Origin: Sphingomonas phyllosphaerae FA2
Lineage (GTDB): Bacteria; Pseudomonadota; Alphaproteobacteria; Sphingomonadales; Sphingomonadaceae
Direction of reading: 5' to 3'
DNA: 64,000 bases
NCBI RefSeq assembly: GCF_000427645.1
Contig: NZ_KE386571.1
Coordinates: 186,001 to 250,000 of the forward strand
The notes below the pieces were generated by a model that was not told the origin of the DNA, ran no database searches, and saw only the letters and a program-made list of their open reading frames with translations. Of this stretch, positions 8,851 through 18,177 are shown piece by piece; positions within the stretch are counted from its first letter, which is position 1; every line of letters begins with the position of its first letter. The translations under genes were made by a program, and so were the position numbers.

Positions 8851-9908
8851 GCGCGGCGGCGGAGCATCGCGCCGGGCTGTTCGGCGCGGATGTGCGCCAG
8901 CAACGCCTCACGCACGTCGCAGCGCAGGTCGAACGCGGTCGAGGCGTCCTTGGCGGTCATGAGGCCGCGCAGCTCGACCGAGCCATCCGGCTTCACGTCG
9001 GTGACCTGCAGGTTCCAGAAGCGGCCGTCCCAGCGCGGGTTGGCGGTGACGATCTCGCCCAGTTTCGCGCGCAGCGCCTCGACGTCGGTGTCGGCGTCGA
9101 CGTACCAGAAGACGCTGCCCAGCAAGGCGCTCGACTGGCGCGTCCAGTTCTGGAAGCTCTGTTCGAGGAATTTGGAGACGGGGACGACCAGCCGCCGCTC
9201 GTCCCAGATCTTTACCACGACATAGGTCAGCCGGATCTCCTCGATCCGCCCCCATTCGTTGTCGATGATGACGACGTCGTCGATGCGGATCGGCTCGGTG
9301 AAGATCATCTGGAAGCCGGCGATCAGGTTCTTGAGCGCGGGCTGCGCGGCGGCGCCGACCGCGAGGCCGGCGAGGCCGGCGGAGGCCGCCAGCGTGACGC
9401 CGAGGCTGCGCACGCTGGGGATCGTCATCAGCATCGTGCAGATCGTGACCAGCATGATGACCGACACGAAGATCCGCTGGAAGATGCCCAGCCGCGTGCG
9501 GCGGCGGCGCGCGCGCAGATTGTCCGCGACGCTGATGTCGGCGTGGCGGATCATGACGTCGGTGACCGTCCCGACCGCGACGATCGCGCACCAGCCCATC
9601 AGCCCGGGCACCAGCAGCGCGGCGAGCCGTCCCCATAGCGCCGCCTGACCGCGGGTGAGGTCGAGCGCGGGCTGCACCGCCGCCAGCGCGATCGCGAGCA
9701 TCAGCCAGCGCAGCAGCTTGCGGATGCGCTCGACGAACAGCGCGCTGGCGCTGTCGGGGCGCGCGGCGGTGGCGCGACGCGCGACCCAGATGACGATGCG
9801 GTGCAGCACCAGCGCGAGCGCGAGCGCCGCGACGACGTAGAAAATGTCGGACAGCCAGCCGGGCAGATCGTGCAGCCAGCCGCGCGCGGTCCTGATCGCG
9901 TCCGCCAT
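8823..9908 (-). CDS. MscS-family mechanosensitive channel
   Basis: The 361-residue product has about five membrane helices. The last is the Gly/Ala-rich pore helix [20 protein letters not shown], followed by the hallmark [22 protein letters not shown] and a beta domain ([14 protein letters not shown]). It would open a pore upon membrane tension to release solutes. The start at ATG 9908 is preceded by GAGAGA; longer readings upstream run into non-coding sequence. The C-terminal domain is of the small-channel type. It is convergent with the diguanylate cyclase and their ends overlap. Confidence 0.87.
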   Translation of the reverse strand: MADAIRTARGWLHDLPGWLSDIFYVVAALALALVLHRIVIWVARRATAARPDSASALFVERIRKLLRWLMLAIALAAVQPALDLTRGQAALWGRLAALLVPGLMGWCAIVAVGTVTDVMIRHADISVADNLRARRRRTRLGIFQRIFVSVIMLVTICTMLMTIPSVRSLGVTLAASAGLAGLAVGAAAQPALKNLIAGFQMIFTEPIRIDDVVIIDNEWGRIEEIRLTYVVVKIWDERRLVVPVSKFLEQSFQNWTRQSSALLGSVFWYVDADTDVEALRAKLGEIVTANPRWDGRFWNLQVTDVKPDGSVELRGLMTAKDASTAFDLRCDVREALLAHIRAEQPGAMLRRRAYVALESGG

Positions 9909-9970
9909 CGTCTCTCTCACGTTACCGGTGGTTCGGGGGCGTAACGAGGTAGCGGGGCGCGGTGTTCCGG

Positions 9971-11599
9971 CTATCCCGGCAGACGATAGTCCGCGAACTG
10001 CCGCCGCAGCAGCTTCTTGTCGATCTTGCCGGTTGCGCCCAGCGGGATCGCGTCGACCACCAGCACGTCGTCGGGCATCCACCAGCGTGCGATCTTGCCG
10101 TCGAGGTATGCAAGCAGTTCCGCCTTGTCCGGCGTCTGCCCCGGCGCGGGCTGGACCAGCAGGATCGGGCGTTCGTCCCATTTCGGATGCGCGACCCCGA
10201 TCACCGCGGCGATCGCCACTGCGGGGTGGCCGCTGGCGATATTCTCGATCTCGATCGAACTGATCCATTCACCGCCCGACTTGACGATGTCCTTGGCGCG
10301 GTCGGTGATGTGCATGTAGCCGGAAGCGTCGATCGTCGCCACGTCGCCGGTGTCGAAGAAGCCGTCGGCGTCGAGCACCGGCGTGTCGTCGCGGAAATAG
10401 CCGCTGGTGATCGTCGCCCCGCGGATCAGCAGTCGCCCGGCGGTCTGACCGTCGTGCGGGAGCGGCTGGCCGGCATCGTCGACCAGCCGGAAATCGAGCC
10501 CGACCTGCAACCGGCCCTGCATCGCCTTGCGCCGCACCTGTTCCTCATAGGGTTGCGCCAGCACCTCGGCGGTCGGCGAGGACAAAGTGGCGAGCGGCGA
10601 GGTCTCGGTCATGCCCCAGCCTTGCACGACCTCGACGCCGTAATCGTCCTGGAAGGCGCGGATCAGCGCGGGCGGCGGCGCGGCGCCGCCGATCACGACG
10701 CGGTGGAGCGTCGAGAAGGCGCGCCCGGTGCCGCGAAGATAGTGCAACAGCCCCTGCCAGACGGTCGGCACCGCAGCGGAGAAAGTGACGCCCTCCTGCT
10801 CGATCAGTTCGTAGAGCGACTCGCCGTCCATCCGCGCGCCGGGCAGCACCAGCTTCGCGCCCGCAGCGGGCGCCGCATAGACGACCCCCCAGGCATTGGC
10901 GTGGTACATCGGCACGACCAGCAGCACCGTGTCGCGCTGCGTCAGCGCCAGCGCATCGGCCTGCAACGCCATCATCGTGTGCAGGTAATTGGAGCGGTGC
11001 GAATAGAGCACGCCCTTGGGATCGCCGGTGGTGCCCGAGGTGTAGCACAGCCCGCACGCCAATCGCTCGTCGAACCCGCCCCATGCCGCGCTGCCGGCGT
11101 GCGGCGCGATCCAGTCGTCGAAGGCGACCGCCGGATAGTCGGTCGCGGGCAGCGTGGCACGGTCGCACAGGAACACGACCTGCTCGATCGACGGCACGTC
11201 GCGCACCAGCCGCGCGGCGAGCCCGGCGCAGGCGGGGTCGGCGAGCAGCAGCCGGTCTCCGGCGTGCGCGGCGATCCACGCGATCTGTTCGGGGAATAGC
11301 CGCGGGTTGAGGGTGTGGCACACCGCGCCGACGTTCGTGGTGCCGTACCACGCCGCCATGTGGCGCGCGCCGTTCCAGCCGAGCGTCGCTATCCGGTCGC
11401 GTCGTGCGATGCCGGCGGCGAGCAAGGCGTCCGACACCTGCCTGGCCGTCTGGTGCAGGCGGCGATAATCGGTGCGGGAGATGCTGCCGTCCGCCGCGCG
11501 GGAGACGATCTCGCGGTCTCCGTGCCACGTCGCGCCGTGATCGAGGAAGCGGTCGACGGTGAGCGGCGTGTCCTGCATCAATCCGAACAACTCAGCCAT
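9971..11599 (-). CDS. Fatty acyl-CoA ligase (AMP-binding, ANL superfamily)
   Basis: A 542-residue adenylate-forming enzyme. Core motifs: the P-loop [20 protein letters not shown] (about residue 185), [10 protein letters not shown] (A5), [14 protein letters not shown] (A7) and, near the C-terminus, GKIDKKLLR with the catalytic Lys. It activates a fatty or aryl acid with ATP to acyl-AMP and then acyl-CoA. Close relatives are medium or long-chain acyl-CoA synthetases; chain length cannot be read. ATG 11599 has GGAG about 5-8 nt upstream. A TTG directly before it is a weaker alternative. The gene follows the POT transporter but a strong terminator separates them. Confidence 0.88.
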   Translation of the reverse strand: MAELFGLMQDTPLTVDRFLDHGATWHGDREIVSRAADGSISRTDYRRLHQTARQVSDALLAAGIARRDRIATLGWNGARHMAAWYGTTNVGAVCHTLNPRLFPEQIAWIAAHAGDRLLLADPACAGLAARLVRDVPSIEQVVFLCDRATLPATDYPAVAFDDWIAPHAGSAAWGGFDERLACGLCYTSGTTGDPKGVLYSHRSNYLHTMMALQADALALTQRDTVLLVVPMYHANAWGVVYAAPAAGAKLVLPGARMDGESLYELIEQEGVTFSAAVPTVWQGLLHYLRGTGRAFSTLHRVVIGGAAPPPALIRAFQDDYGVEVVQGWGMTETSPLATLSSPTAEVLAQPYEEQVRRKAMQGRLQVGLDFRLVDDAGQPLPHDGQTAGRLLIRGATITSGYFRDDTPVLDADGFFDTGDVATIDASGYMHITDRAKDIVKSGGEWISSIEIENIASGHPAVAIAAVIGVAHPKWDERPILLVQPAPGQTPDKAELLAYLDGKIARWWMPDDVLVVDAIPLGATGKIDKKLLRRQFADYRLPG

Positions 11600-11623
11600 C
11601 AATGCTCCCCGATACGCACCAAC

Positions 11624-11662
11624 GAAAACGGCGGCGCCCGAAGTGTCGGGTCGCCGCCGTCT
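11624..11662 (-). terminator. Rho-independent terminator after the peptide transporter gene
   Basis: Bases 11628-11640 and 11647-11660 pair into a 13-bp stem with a single-base bulge (ACGGCGGCG on one side, CGCCGCCGT on the other). On the minus strand it is followed by TTTT. It lies about 55 nt after the transporter stop and just before the acyl-CoA ligase start, so it should insulate the two genes. Confidence 0.8.
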
Positions 11663-11716
11663 TGCTGCCAGAAGGCCGCGCGCTTGTCGCGTATCGATTG
11701 ATGTCGATTACGTCGC

Positions 11717-13516
11717 TCAGCGCACGCCGTGCATCCATTTGCGGATGATCGGCGACAGGACGATCAGCACCGCGCCAACGCCGACCGCGATCAGCCCGAT
11801 GTGCCAGAAGGTGGCGTTGTAGGTGTCCAGGCTGACCTTCAGGTTGGTCACCTGGCCGCCGACCGTCTCGACGCTGGCGCCCTGCGCGACGATGCCCGCG
11901 ACATATTGTGCGACCGAGGTCGACAGGAACCACACGCCCATCATCAGCCCGACGACGCGCGGGATCGACAGCTTGGTGATCATCGACAGGCCGACCGGCG
12001 AGATGCACAATTCGGCGACCGAGTGGATCAGGTACAACCCCGCCAGCCACCAGATCGCGACCTTGAAGGTCGGGCCGGCGAACGCCCCGCCGAAGACGAG
12101 GAACAGGAAGCCGAGCCCGACGAGGATCAGCGCGATCCCGAACTTGACCGGGATCGACGGCTCGCGTCCCGCCGCCGCGAGCTTCGTCCACATCGCCGCC
12201 ATGATCGGCGCGAAGACGACGATAAAGAAGGCGTTGAAGAACTGCGTCTGACCCGCCGACAGCGAGAACAGGCCGAATACCGACAGGTCGGTATTGCGAT
12301 CGGCATAGAGCGTCAGGCTGGAGCCTGCCTGCTCGAACATCGTCCAGAACACGACGTTGAAAACGATGAGTACCATCGCCGCCAGCATCATCTGAAACTC
12401 GACGCGCGAGCCGTTGCTGAACGACCAGATCAGGATGCCCGGCACCGCGATCAGGAAGGTGCCGAACAGCAATTTGCCCATCAGCGGCAGCGCCAGCACA
12501 TAGCCGACGATCCCGGCCCCGGCGACCGGATCGGGCGCGTTCATCAGGTTGGTGAACAGCAGGTAGAAGATCGGCACCCCGATCAGCGCGGCAGCATAGA
12601 TGCCCAATGCGCGATCACGCTGGCCGGGCTGTACCGGCGACTCGCCATAGCCGCGCAGCAACCCGCCATCGAACTGGATCAGCGACCATGACGCGAGCAT
12701 GCCGACCGCGGCCAGCCCGAAGCCGGCCCACCAGCCGACCATCGTCGCGAGCAGCGGGCAGAGCAATTGCGACAGCGTCGAGCCGACGTTGATGCCCATG
12801 TAGAAGATCGTGAAGCCCGTATCGCGGCGACGATCGCCGACCGGGTACAGCTCGCCGACCATCGTCGAAATGTTCGGTTTGAAGAAGCCGTTGCCGACCG
12901 AAACCATGCACAAGGCGAGCAGCATGACGGTGACGTAGAACGGGCTGCGCTCGCCATCCGACTGGAACCCACCCTGGGCCACGGTGCGCTCGGCCCGGCC
13001 GGCCGCGCCGAGCAACGCGACGGTGCCATCGTCATTGCCCTTGATCGCCAGCCGCTTCGCGCCGTCGAGTACGTAGCGGGTCTCGACGCCCTCGGCGCTC
13101 TTCTCGATCGCCACCTCATAGCGCTGGCCATCGATGGTCGCGAACGGCTTGGCGGTGTCGCCGCCGAAGCAGAGCGTGAAATAGCCGATCGCCATCAACA
13201 CCGCGCCGAACTTCACCGCGCGCTTCGAGCCCAGATATTGATCGGCGAGATAGCCGCCGATCAGCGGGGTGAGGTACACCAGCGCGGTATAGCCGCCGTA
13301 CAGCCCGGTCGCCTGCCGGTCCCCGAACAGGAAATGCTGCGTCAGGTAAAGCGTGAGCAGCGCACGCATCCCGTAGAAGCCGAACCGCTCCCACATTTCG
13401 GTCGTGAACAGCCGGGCGAGCTGGCGGGGATGGCCGAACCAGGTCGCTTCCTCGGCCGGATTGACGTGGCTGATATCCGGCTCGCGCGGGCTGTCCGCGG
13501 TTGGGGTGTCCACCAT
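11717..13516 (-). CDS. POT-family peptide:proton symporter
   Basis: A 599-residue MFS protein of the proton-dependent oligopeptide transporter type. The EXXER-like signature is TTEMWERFGFYGMRALL (about residue 40), with GGYLADQYLGSKRA in the next loop and the FFKPNISTMVGELY PTR2 motif. About 14 membrane helices are expected. Between the third and fourth helices lies a soluble insert of about 75 residues (IDGQRYEVA ... GGFQSDGERS), seen in a subgroup of proteobacterial POTs. It imports di- and tripeptides with protons. Start taken at ATG 13516; a TTG three codons upstream sits closer to GGAGAG and is possible. Confidence 0.88.
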   Translation of the reverse strand: MVDTPTADSPREPDISHVNPAEEATWFGHPRQLARLFTTEMWERFGFYGMRALLTLYLTQHFLFGDRQATGLYGGYTALVYLTPLIGGYLADQYLGSKRAVKFGAVLMAIGYFTLCFGGDTAKPFATIDGQRYEVAIEKSAEGVETRYVLDGAKRLAIKGNDDGTVALLGAAGRAERTVAQGGFQSDGERSPFYVTVMLLALCMVSVGNGFFKPNISTMVGELYPVGDRRRDTGFTIFYMGINVGSTLSQLLCPLLATMVGWWAGFGLAAVGMLASWSLIQFDGGLLRGYGESPVQPGQRDRALGIYAAALIGVPIFYLLFTNLMNAPDPVAGAGIVGYVLALPLMGKLLFGTFLIAVPGILIWSFSNGSRVEFQMMLAAMVLIVFNVVFWTMFEQAGSSLTLYADRNTDLSVFGLFSLSAGQTQFFNAFFIVVFAPIMAAMWTKLAAAGREPSIPVKFGIALILVGLGFLFLVFGGAFAGPTFKVAIWWLAGLYLIHSVAELCISPVGLSMITKLSIPRVVGLMMGVWFLSTSVAQYVAGIVAQGASVETVGGQVTNLKVSLDTYNATFWHIGLIAVGVGAVLIVLSPIIRKWMHGVR

Positions 13517-13643
13517 GAGGGGCAAGCTCTCCAGAATATGGGTCGTTGCCCGCGGCGTCGCGCGGGCACAAGGTTGCGGCGGAGACTAACGGCAAAGCGG
13601 GCGCTGTAAATATCCTGTCACATCGCCTATCCACCGTCGCGTG

Positions 13644-14222
13644 ATGTTCAACGACCTTTCCTCGCCGCTGTCGATGCTGACCACCCGCCGTTCGGGCAAG
13701 CCGCGCGACCTGATCGCGCCCGGGCCGGATCACGCGCAACTGGTTGAGATGATCCGCATTGCCGGGCGCACCCCCGATCATGGCAAGCTGGCGCCGTGGC
13801 GGTTCTTGATCGTTCGCAACGAGCGGCGCGATGCGCTCGCCGCGCTGCTGGTCGATGCCTATCGGGCCGAGCGTCCCGCCGCGGGACGCGCGGAGATCGA
13901 GGCGATGGAGCAATTCGCGCGGCAGGCGCCGGCACTGGTGGTCGCCTTGTCGAGCCCGCGGCCGGACAGCCATATCCCGTTGTGGGAGCAGGAATTGTCG
14001 GCGGGGGCGGCGTGCATGAACCTGCTCCATGCGGTGCACGCGCATGGCTTTGCGGGCGGGTGGCTGACCGGCTGGCCGGCGTTTTCGGATCGGGTGCGTG
14101 ATGCATTCGGCGAAGCGCCGGAGCGGATCGCAGGATTCATCTTCATCGGCACCCCCGGGCGCGCGCTCGACGAGCGCCCGCGGCCCGATGAGGCGCGGTT
14201 GTGGAGCGACTGGCAGGGCTGA
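13644..14222 (+). CDS. Nitroreductase-family FMN oxidoreductase (YdjA-like)
   Basis: A 192-residue protein of the compact nitroreductase fold. It opens with LTTRRSGKPRDL (phosphate-binding RRS) and continues with GRTPDHGKLAPWRFLIV, AGAACMNLLHAVHAHGFAGGWLTGW and FIFIGTP, which match the YdjA/TdsD-like subgroup. It would bind FMN as a homodimer and reduce nitro or quinone substrates with NAD(P)H. ATG 13644 is used; GTG at 13641 is equally possible. It is divergent from the POT gene and 37 nt upstream of the GntR gene. Confidence 0.85.
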   Translation: MFNDLSSPLSMLTTRRSGKPRDLIAPGPDHAQLVEMIRIAGRTPDHGKLAPWRFLIVRNERRDALAALLVDAYRAERPAAGRAEIEAMEQFARQAPALVVALSSPRPDSHIPLWEQELSAGAACMNLLHAVHAHGFAGGWLTGWPAFSDRVRDAFGEAPERIAGFIFIGTPGRALDERPRPDEARLWSDWQG

Positions 14223-14227
14223 TCTCG

Positions 14228-14248
14228 ACAGCATGAGCCCCATGCTGT
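14228..14248. promoter_or_regulatory. Perfect palindrome, candidate GntR operator
   Basis: ACAGCATG at 14228-14235 and CATGCTGT at 14241-14248 form perfect 8-bp arms around AGCCC. A third half-site, CAGCATG, at 14256-14262 contains the start codon of the GntR gene. GntR/YtrA proteins bind such symmetric sites and often repress themselves; that link is inferred from position. Confidence 0.6.
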
Positions 14249-14259
14249 ATTAAGGCAGC

Positions 14260-14616
14260 ATGGCAGCGCTCAGCAACGACGACTCGCCCGTCTATCTCCG
14301 CCTGCGCGGCACGATCGCGGCGGCGATCCTGCGCGGCGAGTTCGGCGCGGGCGACCAGCTTCCCTCGGTTCGGGCGCTCGCCGCCGAACATGGCGCGAAC
14401 CCGCTGACGGTGGCGAAGGCCTATCAGAGCTTTCAGGACGACGGTTATGTCGAGGTGCGGCGCGGCGTCGGGATGTTCGTGCTGCCCGGCGCGGCGGAGC
14501 GGTTGCGCACCGCGGAGCGCGAGGATTTCGTCGCGCAGCAATGGCCGCGGATCCGCGAGCGGATCGCGCTGCTCGGGCTGGATGCCGCGGTGCTGCTGGA
14601 ACGTGCGCCGGCGTGA
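14260..14616 (+). CDS. GntR-family regulator, YtrA subfamily
   Basis: A 118-residue protein with an N-terminal winged helix-turn-helix (YLRLRGTIAAAILRGEF ... LPSVRALAAEHGANPLTVAKAY) and a short C-terminal helical tail instead of a large effector domain. This is the YtrA type, which usually dimerises through that tail and controls an adjacent ABC transporter or envelope gene. No ABC transporter lies next to it here; the next gene encodes an Ivy-like lipoprotein 16 nt downstream, a plausible target. The start ATG lies inside a repeated CAGCATG motif. Confidence 0.85.
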   Translation: MAALSNDDSPVYLRLRGTIAAAILRGEFGAGDQLPSVRALAAEHGANPLTVAKAYQSFQDDGYVEVRRGVGMFVLPGAAERLRTAEREDFVAQQWPRIRERIALLGLDAAVLLERAPA

Positions 14617-14632
14617 CGCTAATGACCCGGTG

Positions 14633-15121
14633 ATGCGTGCCTTTCTCCTTCCGCTGACGCTGGGCGTCGTGCTGGCCGGGTGCCAGCGTGAGCCTGCCGC
14701 GCCGACACCGACCCCTAGCGTGGCCGCGCCGTCACCGACGGCGAGCGCCGCACCGTCGCCGGTCGCCGATCTGTCCGCCTATGTCGGCGAATATCCGACC
14801 GAGCCGAAGGGGACCGCGCCCAGCTTCCTCCGCCAGCCGCAGGTGCGCGAGGCCGTGGCGGCGGTGGTGCCCGACAAGGAGGTGCGCGCGCTGGTGCTCG
14901 GCAGCGACGTCACCGCGACGCCGATCGCGCTGGTCGAGGGGAAGCTGGTCGCCTTCGGGTGCGAGCCGCACAATTGCGGGCCGCATAACTGGGCGGTCGC
15001 GATCCGGCCCGACGGGACGGATGCGGCGGTCTGCCTGTACGATCAGGATCGCCGCGTGGCGCGCTGGTATCCGGAGAAGGCCGGGCCGGCGCCGGTCAAC
15101 GGGTGTCCGTCGGGGGAATAA
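14633..15121 (+). CDS. Lipoprotein with an Ivy-like lysozyme-inhibitor motif
   Basis: A 162-residue lipoprotein: signal peptide MRAFLLPLTLGVVLAGC with lipobox Cys at residue 17, then a Pro/Thr/Ala/Ser-rich tether to about residue 50, then a small domain. The domain carries FGCEPHNCGPHNWAVAI, which strongly resembles the CKPHDC loop that Ivy inserts into the lysozyme active site. The Ivy family protects peptidoglycan from c-type lysozyme. The similarity is by motif and size only. It follows the GntR regulator closely and may be co-transcribed with it. Confidence 0.65.
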   Translation: MRAFLLPLTLGVVLAGCQREPAAPTPTPSVAAPSPTASAAPSPVADLSAYVGEYPTEPKGTAPSFLRQPQVREAVAAVVPDKEVRALVLGSDVTATPIALVEGKLVAFGCEPHNCGPHNWAVAIRPDGTDAAVCLYDQDRRVARWYPEKAGPAPVNGCPSGE

Positions 15122-15165
15122 GCCCGGTATGCCCGCCCCAAACAAGCGGACTGCCCTCCTTTAAA

Positions 15166-15194
15166 CGTCGTCCCGGGTCAAGCCCGGGACGACG
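15166..15194. repeat. Perfect inverted repeat (family B arm)
   Basis: CGTCGTCCCGGG and CCCGGGACGACG flank TCAAG. This is the same GTCC-CGGG/CCCGGG-GAC arm design as the longer paired repeats elsewhere in the window, present as a single hairpin. It may serve as a transcript end for the lipoprotein gene, though no T tract follows. Confidence 0.75.
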
Positions 15195-15205
15195 AAGAAC
15201 GATCC

Positions 15206-15280
15206 GTCATTGCGAGCGTAGCGAAGCAATCCAGGGTTGGACCAGGACGCCCTGGATTGCTTCGCACCGCTCGCAATGAC
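15206..15280. repeat. Family A palindromic repeat, copy 1 (75 bp)
   Basis: Outer arms GTCATTGCGAGCG and CGCTCGCAATGAC enclose AAGCAATCCAGGG and CCCTGGATTGCTTCG. The asymmetric centre reads TTGGACCAGGACG, the same orientation as copies 3 and 5. It lies at the end of the acyl-CoA dehydrogenase gene. Confidence 0.9.
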
Positions 15281-15286
15281 GAAAAA

Positions 15287-16957
15287 TCAGAACGCTTCCG
15301 CCGGCAGCGCGTAGAGCACCGACGCATCGGCGTTCGCCGCCGCTTCCAGCCCCAGCGCCTCGGGAACGATCTGCTCCAGATAGAACCCGGCCGCCACCTT
15401 CTTCACCTGATCCGCGCCCTCGACCCGCGCCTGTCGCTCCATCAGCCACCCGCACGACGCGACCGACAGCATCGTCAGGAACGGATAGCTCGCCGCGTGG
15501 CGATCGTCGGCGTTCGCGCCCTGCAAGCGCCGCCCGATGGCCTCGCACGCGTCGATCAACCGCACCAGCGTCGGCGCCTGCGCCTCGGCGCGCATGTCGG
15601 CGATCAGGTCCGCGAACGCGCCGCCGTTCGACAGCGCCAGCTTGCGCCCGACCAGATCGGCGGCCTGAATGCCGTTGGTGCCTTCGTAGATCGGGGTGAT
15701 CCGCGCATCGCGGAAGAATTGCGCCGCGCCGGTTTCCTCGACGTAACCCATGCCGCCGTGGATCTGGATGCCAAGGCTGGCGACCTCGTTGCCGATGTCG
15801 GTGGCGTGCGCCTTGGCGAGCGGGGTCATGATCTCCAGCCGCTCCTTGGCGCGTGCGTCGCCGAGCGTCGCGCGATCGACCTGCCCACAGGCGTAATAGA
15901 CGAGCGCGCGCGCCGCCATCGTCTGCGCCTTCATCCGCAGCAGCATCCGGCGGACGTCGGCGTGCTCGACGATCGCCGCCGCCTTGCCGTCGCGCGCGCC
16001 CTGCACCCGGTCGCGCGCATAGGCGACCGCGGCCTGCGTCGCCGCCTCCGCCGACTGCACGCCCTGCAAGCCGACGTTGAGCCGGGCGTTGTTCATCATC
16101 GTGAACATCGCGCGCATCCCGCCGAACTCGGGGCCGATCAGCTCGCCGAGGCAGTCGTCGTGATCGCCGAACGACAGCACGCAGGTCGGCGAGGCGTGCA
16201 GCCCCATCTTGTGCTCGATCGACACGACGCGCACGTCGTTGGGGGTGCCGTCGAGCCGCACCTTCGGCACGAGGAACAGCGAGATGCCGCGCGTGCCGGC
16301 CGGCGCGTCGGGGGTGCGCGCGAGCACGAGGTGGACGATATTGTCCGCCATGTCGTGGTCGCCGAAGCTGATGAAGATCTTGGTGCCCTTGATCGCGAAC
16401 GTGCCGTCGCCGCGCGGGGAGGCGGTGGTGCGCAGCGCGCCGACGTCGCTGCCGGCCTGCGGCTCGGTCAGGTTCATCGTGCCGGTCCATTCGCCGGTCG
16501 CGAGCTTGGGGAGGTAGGTCGCCTGCTGTTCGGGCGAGCCGTGATGCGCCAGCGCCTCGATCGCGCCGACGGTCAGCGTCGGGCAGAGCGCGAACGCCAT
16601 GTTCGCGGTGCCGAGCGTCTCCAGCACCGCGGCCTGCACGACGAACGGCAAGCCCTGTCCGCCCCATTGCTCGTCGACGCCGATCGTGCCCCAGCCGCCC
16701 TCGACATACGCGCGGTACGCTTCGGGGAACCCGGCGGGCATTTTCACGCCATCGGGGGTCCATTTCGCGCCGATCGTGTCACCCGTGCGCAAGAGTGGGG
16801 CCCATTCTCCGGCCGCGAACTGCGCCACGCCGTCCAGCACCGCCTCGATCACGTCGGGCGAGGCGGCAGCGAAGCGGTCGGCGGCGGCGATCTCGTCCAG
16901 CCGGACGACATGGTCGAGCACGAAGCGCTGTTCGTTGGTGGTGGCGGCGAAGGGCAT
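15287..16957 (-). CDS. Acyl-CoA dehydrogenase, large DmdC-like subgroup
   Basis: A 556-residue FAD enzyme. Seen in order: the N-terminal helical domain, MNLTEPQAGSDVGALRT (FAD/acyl-CoA site), KGTKIFISFGDHD, and GIQIHGGMGYVEETGAAQFFRD. The catalytic-base region is ITPIYEGTNGIQAADLVGRK, followed by a C-terminal helical extension. Length and motif set match the subgroup containing 3-methylmercaptopropionyl-CoA dehydrogenase DmdC and aliphatic acyl-CoA dehydrogenases of about 590 residues. It introduces a 2,3-double bond in an acyl-CoA and passes electrons to ETF. No ETF or hydratase gene is adjacent. It is divergent from tsaC. Confidence 0.9.
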   Translation of the reverse strand: MPFAATTNEQRFVLDHVVRLDEIAAADRFAAASPDVIEAVLDGVAQFAAGEWAPLLRTGDTIGAKWTPDGVKMPAGFPEAYRAYVEGGWGTIGVDEQWGGQGLPFVVQAAVLETLGTANMAFALCPTLTVGAIEALAHHGSPEQQATYLPKLATGEWTGTMNLTEPQAGSDVGALRTTASPRGDGTFAIKGTKIFISFGDHDMADNIVHLVLARTPDAPAGTRGISLFLVPKVRLDGTPNDVRVVSIEHKMGLHASPTCVLSFGDHDDCLGELIGPEFGGMRAMFTMMNNARLNVGLQGVQSAEAATQAAVAYARDRVQGARDGKAAAIVEHADVRRMLLRMKAQTMAARALVYYACGQVDRATLGDARAKERLEIMTPLAKAHATDIGNEVASLGIQIHGGMGYVEETGAAQFFRDARITPIYEGTNGIQAADLVGRKLALSNGGAFADLIADMRAEAQAPTLVRLIDACEAIGRRLQGANADDRHAASYPFLTMLSVASCGWLMERQARVEGADQVKKVAAGFYLEQIVPEALGLEAAANADASVLYALPAEAF

Positions 16958-16994
16958 TTCTCTCTCTCCTGTCCAGCCGCTATAGCCGAGCGCG

Positions 16995-17921
16995 ATGCGT
17001 GCTCAAGACCCTGTCATTCGACGTTACGGCATGGCCGCCGTCGAGGAAGCCGCCGGCATTATTCGTGCCGGCGGTATCGTCGCGGTGCCCACCGAGACGG
17101 TCTACGGACTCGCCGCCGACGCGCGCGATTCGGCGGCGGTGGCGCGCATCTATGCGGCCAAGGGACGGCCGAGTTTCAATCCCTTGATCGTCCATGTGCC
17201 CGATCTTGCGGCGGCGGAGCGGATCGCGGTGTTCGACGCCGACGCGCGCGCGCTGGCCGCACGCTTCTGGCCGGGGCCGCTGACGCTGGTGCTGCCGGTG
17301 CGAGCGGAGGCGGGCATCGCGTCGCTGGTGACGGCGGGGCTCGACACGATCGCGCTGCGGGTGCCGGCGCACCGGGCGATGCAGGCATTGCTGGTGGCGA
17401 GTGGCGCGCCGCTGGCCGCGCCGTCGGCTAATGCGAGCAACGCGATCAGCCCGACGCGCGCGGCGCATGTCGCGGCGAGTCTCGGCGGGGCGGTGGCGCT
17501 GATCCTCGATGACGGTGCGACCGCGACGGGGGTCGAGTCGACGATCGTTGCGGGGCGGACAATTTTGCGGCCGGGGCCGGTGACGATGGAGATGCTGCGC
17601 GAGGTGTTGCCCGTCGCGGCGGGCACGACCGCGCATGTCAGCGCGCCGGGGCAGCTCGCGACGCATTATGCGCCGCGCAAGCCGTTGCGGTTGGGAGCTG
17701 TGACTCGGGAAGCGGGGGAGTGGCTGATCGGCTTCGGCGCGGTCGAGGGTGACGACACGCTGTCCGCGAGCGGCGATCTGGAGGAGGCGGCGGCGCGGTT
17801 GTTCGATGCGCTCCACCGCGCGGATGCTGGTGAACGCGACGGGATCGCGGTCGCGCCCGTTCCGGAGATTGGCATCGGCGTCGCGATCAACGATCGCCTG
17901 CGCCGCGCCGCCCATAGGTGA
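16995..17921 (+). CDS. tsaC: L-threonylcarbamoyladenylate synthase (Sua5-type)
   Basis: A 308-residue protein combining the YrdC domain (VPTETVYGLAADA, AKGRPSFNPLIVHV, FWPGPLTLVLP, PSANASNAISPT, GVESTIV) with a C-terminal Sua5 domain after ATHYAPRKPL. It makes threonylcarbamoyl-AMP from threonine, bicarbonate and ATP for the t6A37 modification of ANN-decoding tRNAs, working with TsaD/B/E. The Sua5 domain makes it longer than E. coli TsaC. Start at ATG 16995; ATG 17031 would also leave a complete YrdC domain. It is divergent from the acyl-CoA dehydrogenase gene. Confidence 0.93.
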   Translation: MRAQDPVIRRYGMAAVEEAAGIIRAGGIVAVPTETVYGLAADARDSAAVARIYAAKGRPSFNPLIVHVPDLAAAERIAVFDADARALAARFWPGPLTLVLPVRAEAGIASLVTAGLDTIALRVPAHRAMQALLVASGAPLAAPSANASNAISPTRAAHVAASLGGAVALILDDGATATGVESTIVAGRTILRPGPVTMEMLREVLPVAAGTTAHVSAPGQLATHYAPRKPLRLGAVTREAGEWLIGFGAVEGDDTLSASGDLEEAAARLFDALHRADAGERDGIAVAPVPEIGIGVAINDRLRRAAHR

Positions 17922-17941
17922 GCCCGGTCAAACCCACCACC

Positions 17942-18174
17942 GTCATCCCCGCGAAGGCGGGGATCCAGACGCGCAGGTCTTCGTAAGAGCCGCTACGTCC
18001 GAGGTTCTGGATTCCCGCCTGCGCGGGAATGACGGAAGCTACGCCGTCGCTCCTGCGCAGGCAGGAGCCTATGGCTGTTTCGTTTCGCGGTGCGCTCGAC
18101 ACAATAACGTCGCGGCTGTGTCAGATGGCCGGACGCACGATATAGACATGGGCCCCTGCCTGCGCAGGGGCGAC
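17942..18174. repeat. Family C paired palindromic repeats, two units
   Basis: Unit 1 (17942-18033) has outer arms GTCATCCCCGCGAAGGCGGGG and CCCGCCTGCGCGGGAATGAC, with a core that recurs inverted at 59850-59941. Unit 2 (about 18045-18174) is built from GTCGCTCCTGCGCAGGCAGG and CCTGCCTGCGCAGGGGCGAC. They fill the gap between the convergent tsaC and msrA genes. Confidence 0.85.
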
Positions 18175-18177
18175 GGA

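Noticed and set aside
9909..10268. An N-terminal extension of the MscS channel by 120 residues
   Set aside because: The added part overlaps the acyl-CoA ligase coding frame, is not membrane-like, and a good ribosome site precedes the ATG at 9908.
15166..15280. CRISPR array in the repeat-rich gap
   Set aside because: Repeats are palindromic units at scattered loci, not short direct repeats with unique spacers of regular size.
15257..17431. A 724-codon plus-strand ORF opposite the acyl-CoA dehydrogenase
   Set aside because: Shadow frame; composition is Arg/His/Asp-rich and it runs through a family A repeat and two real genes.
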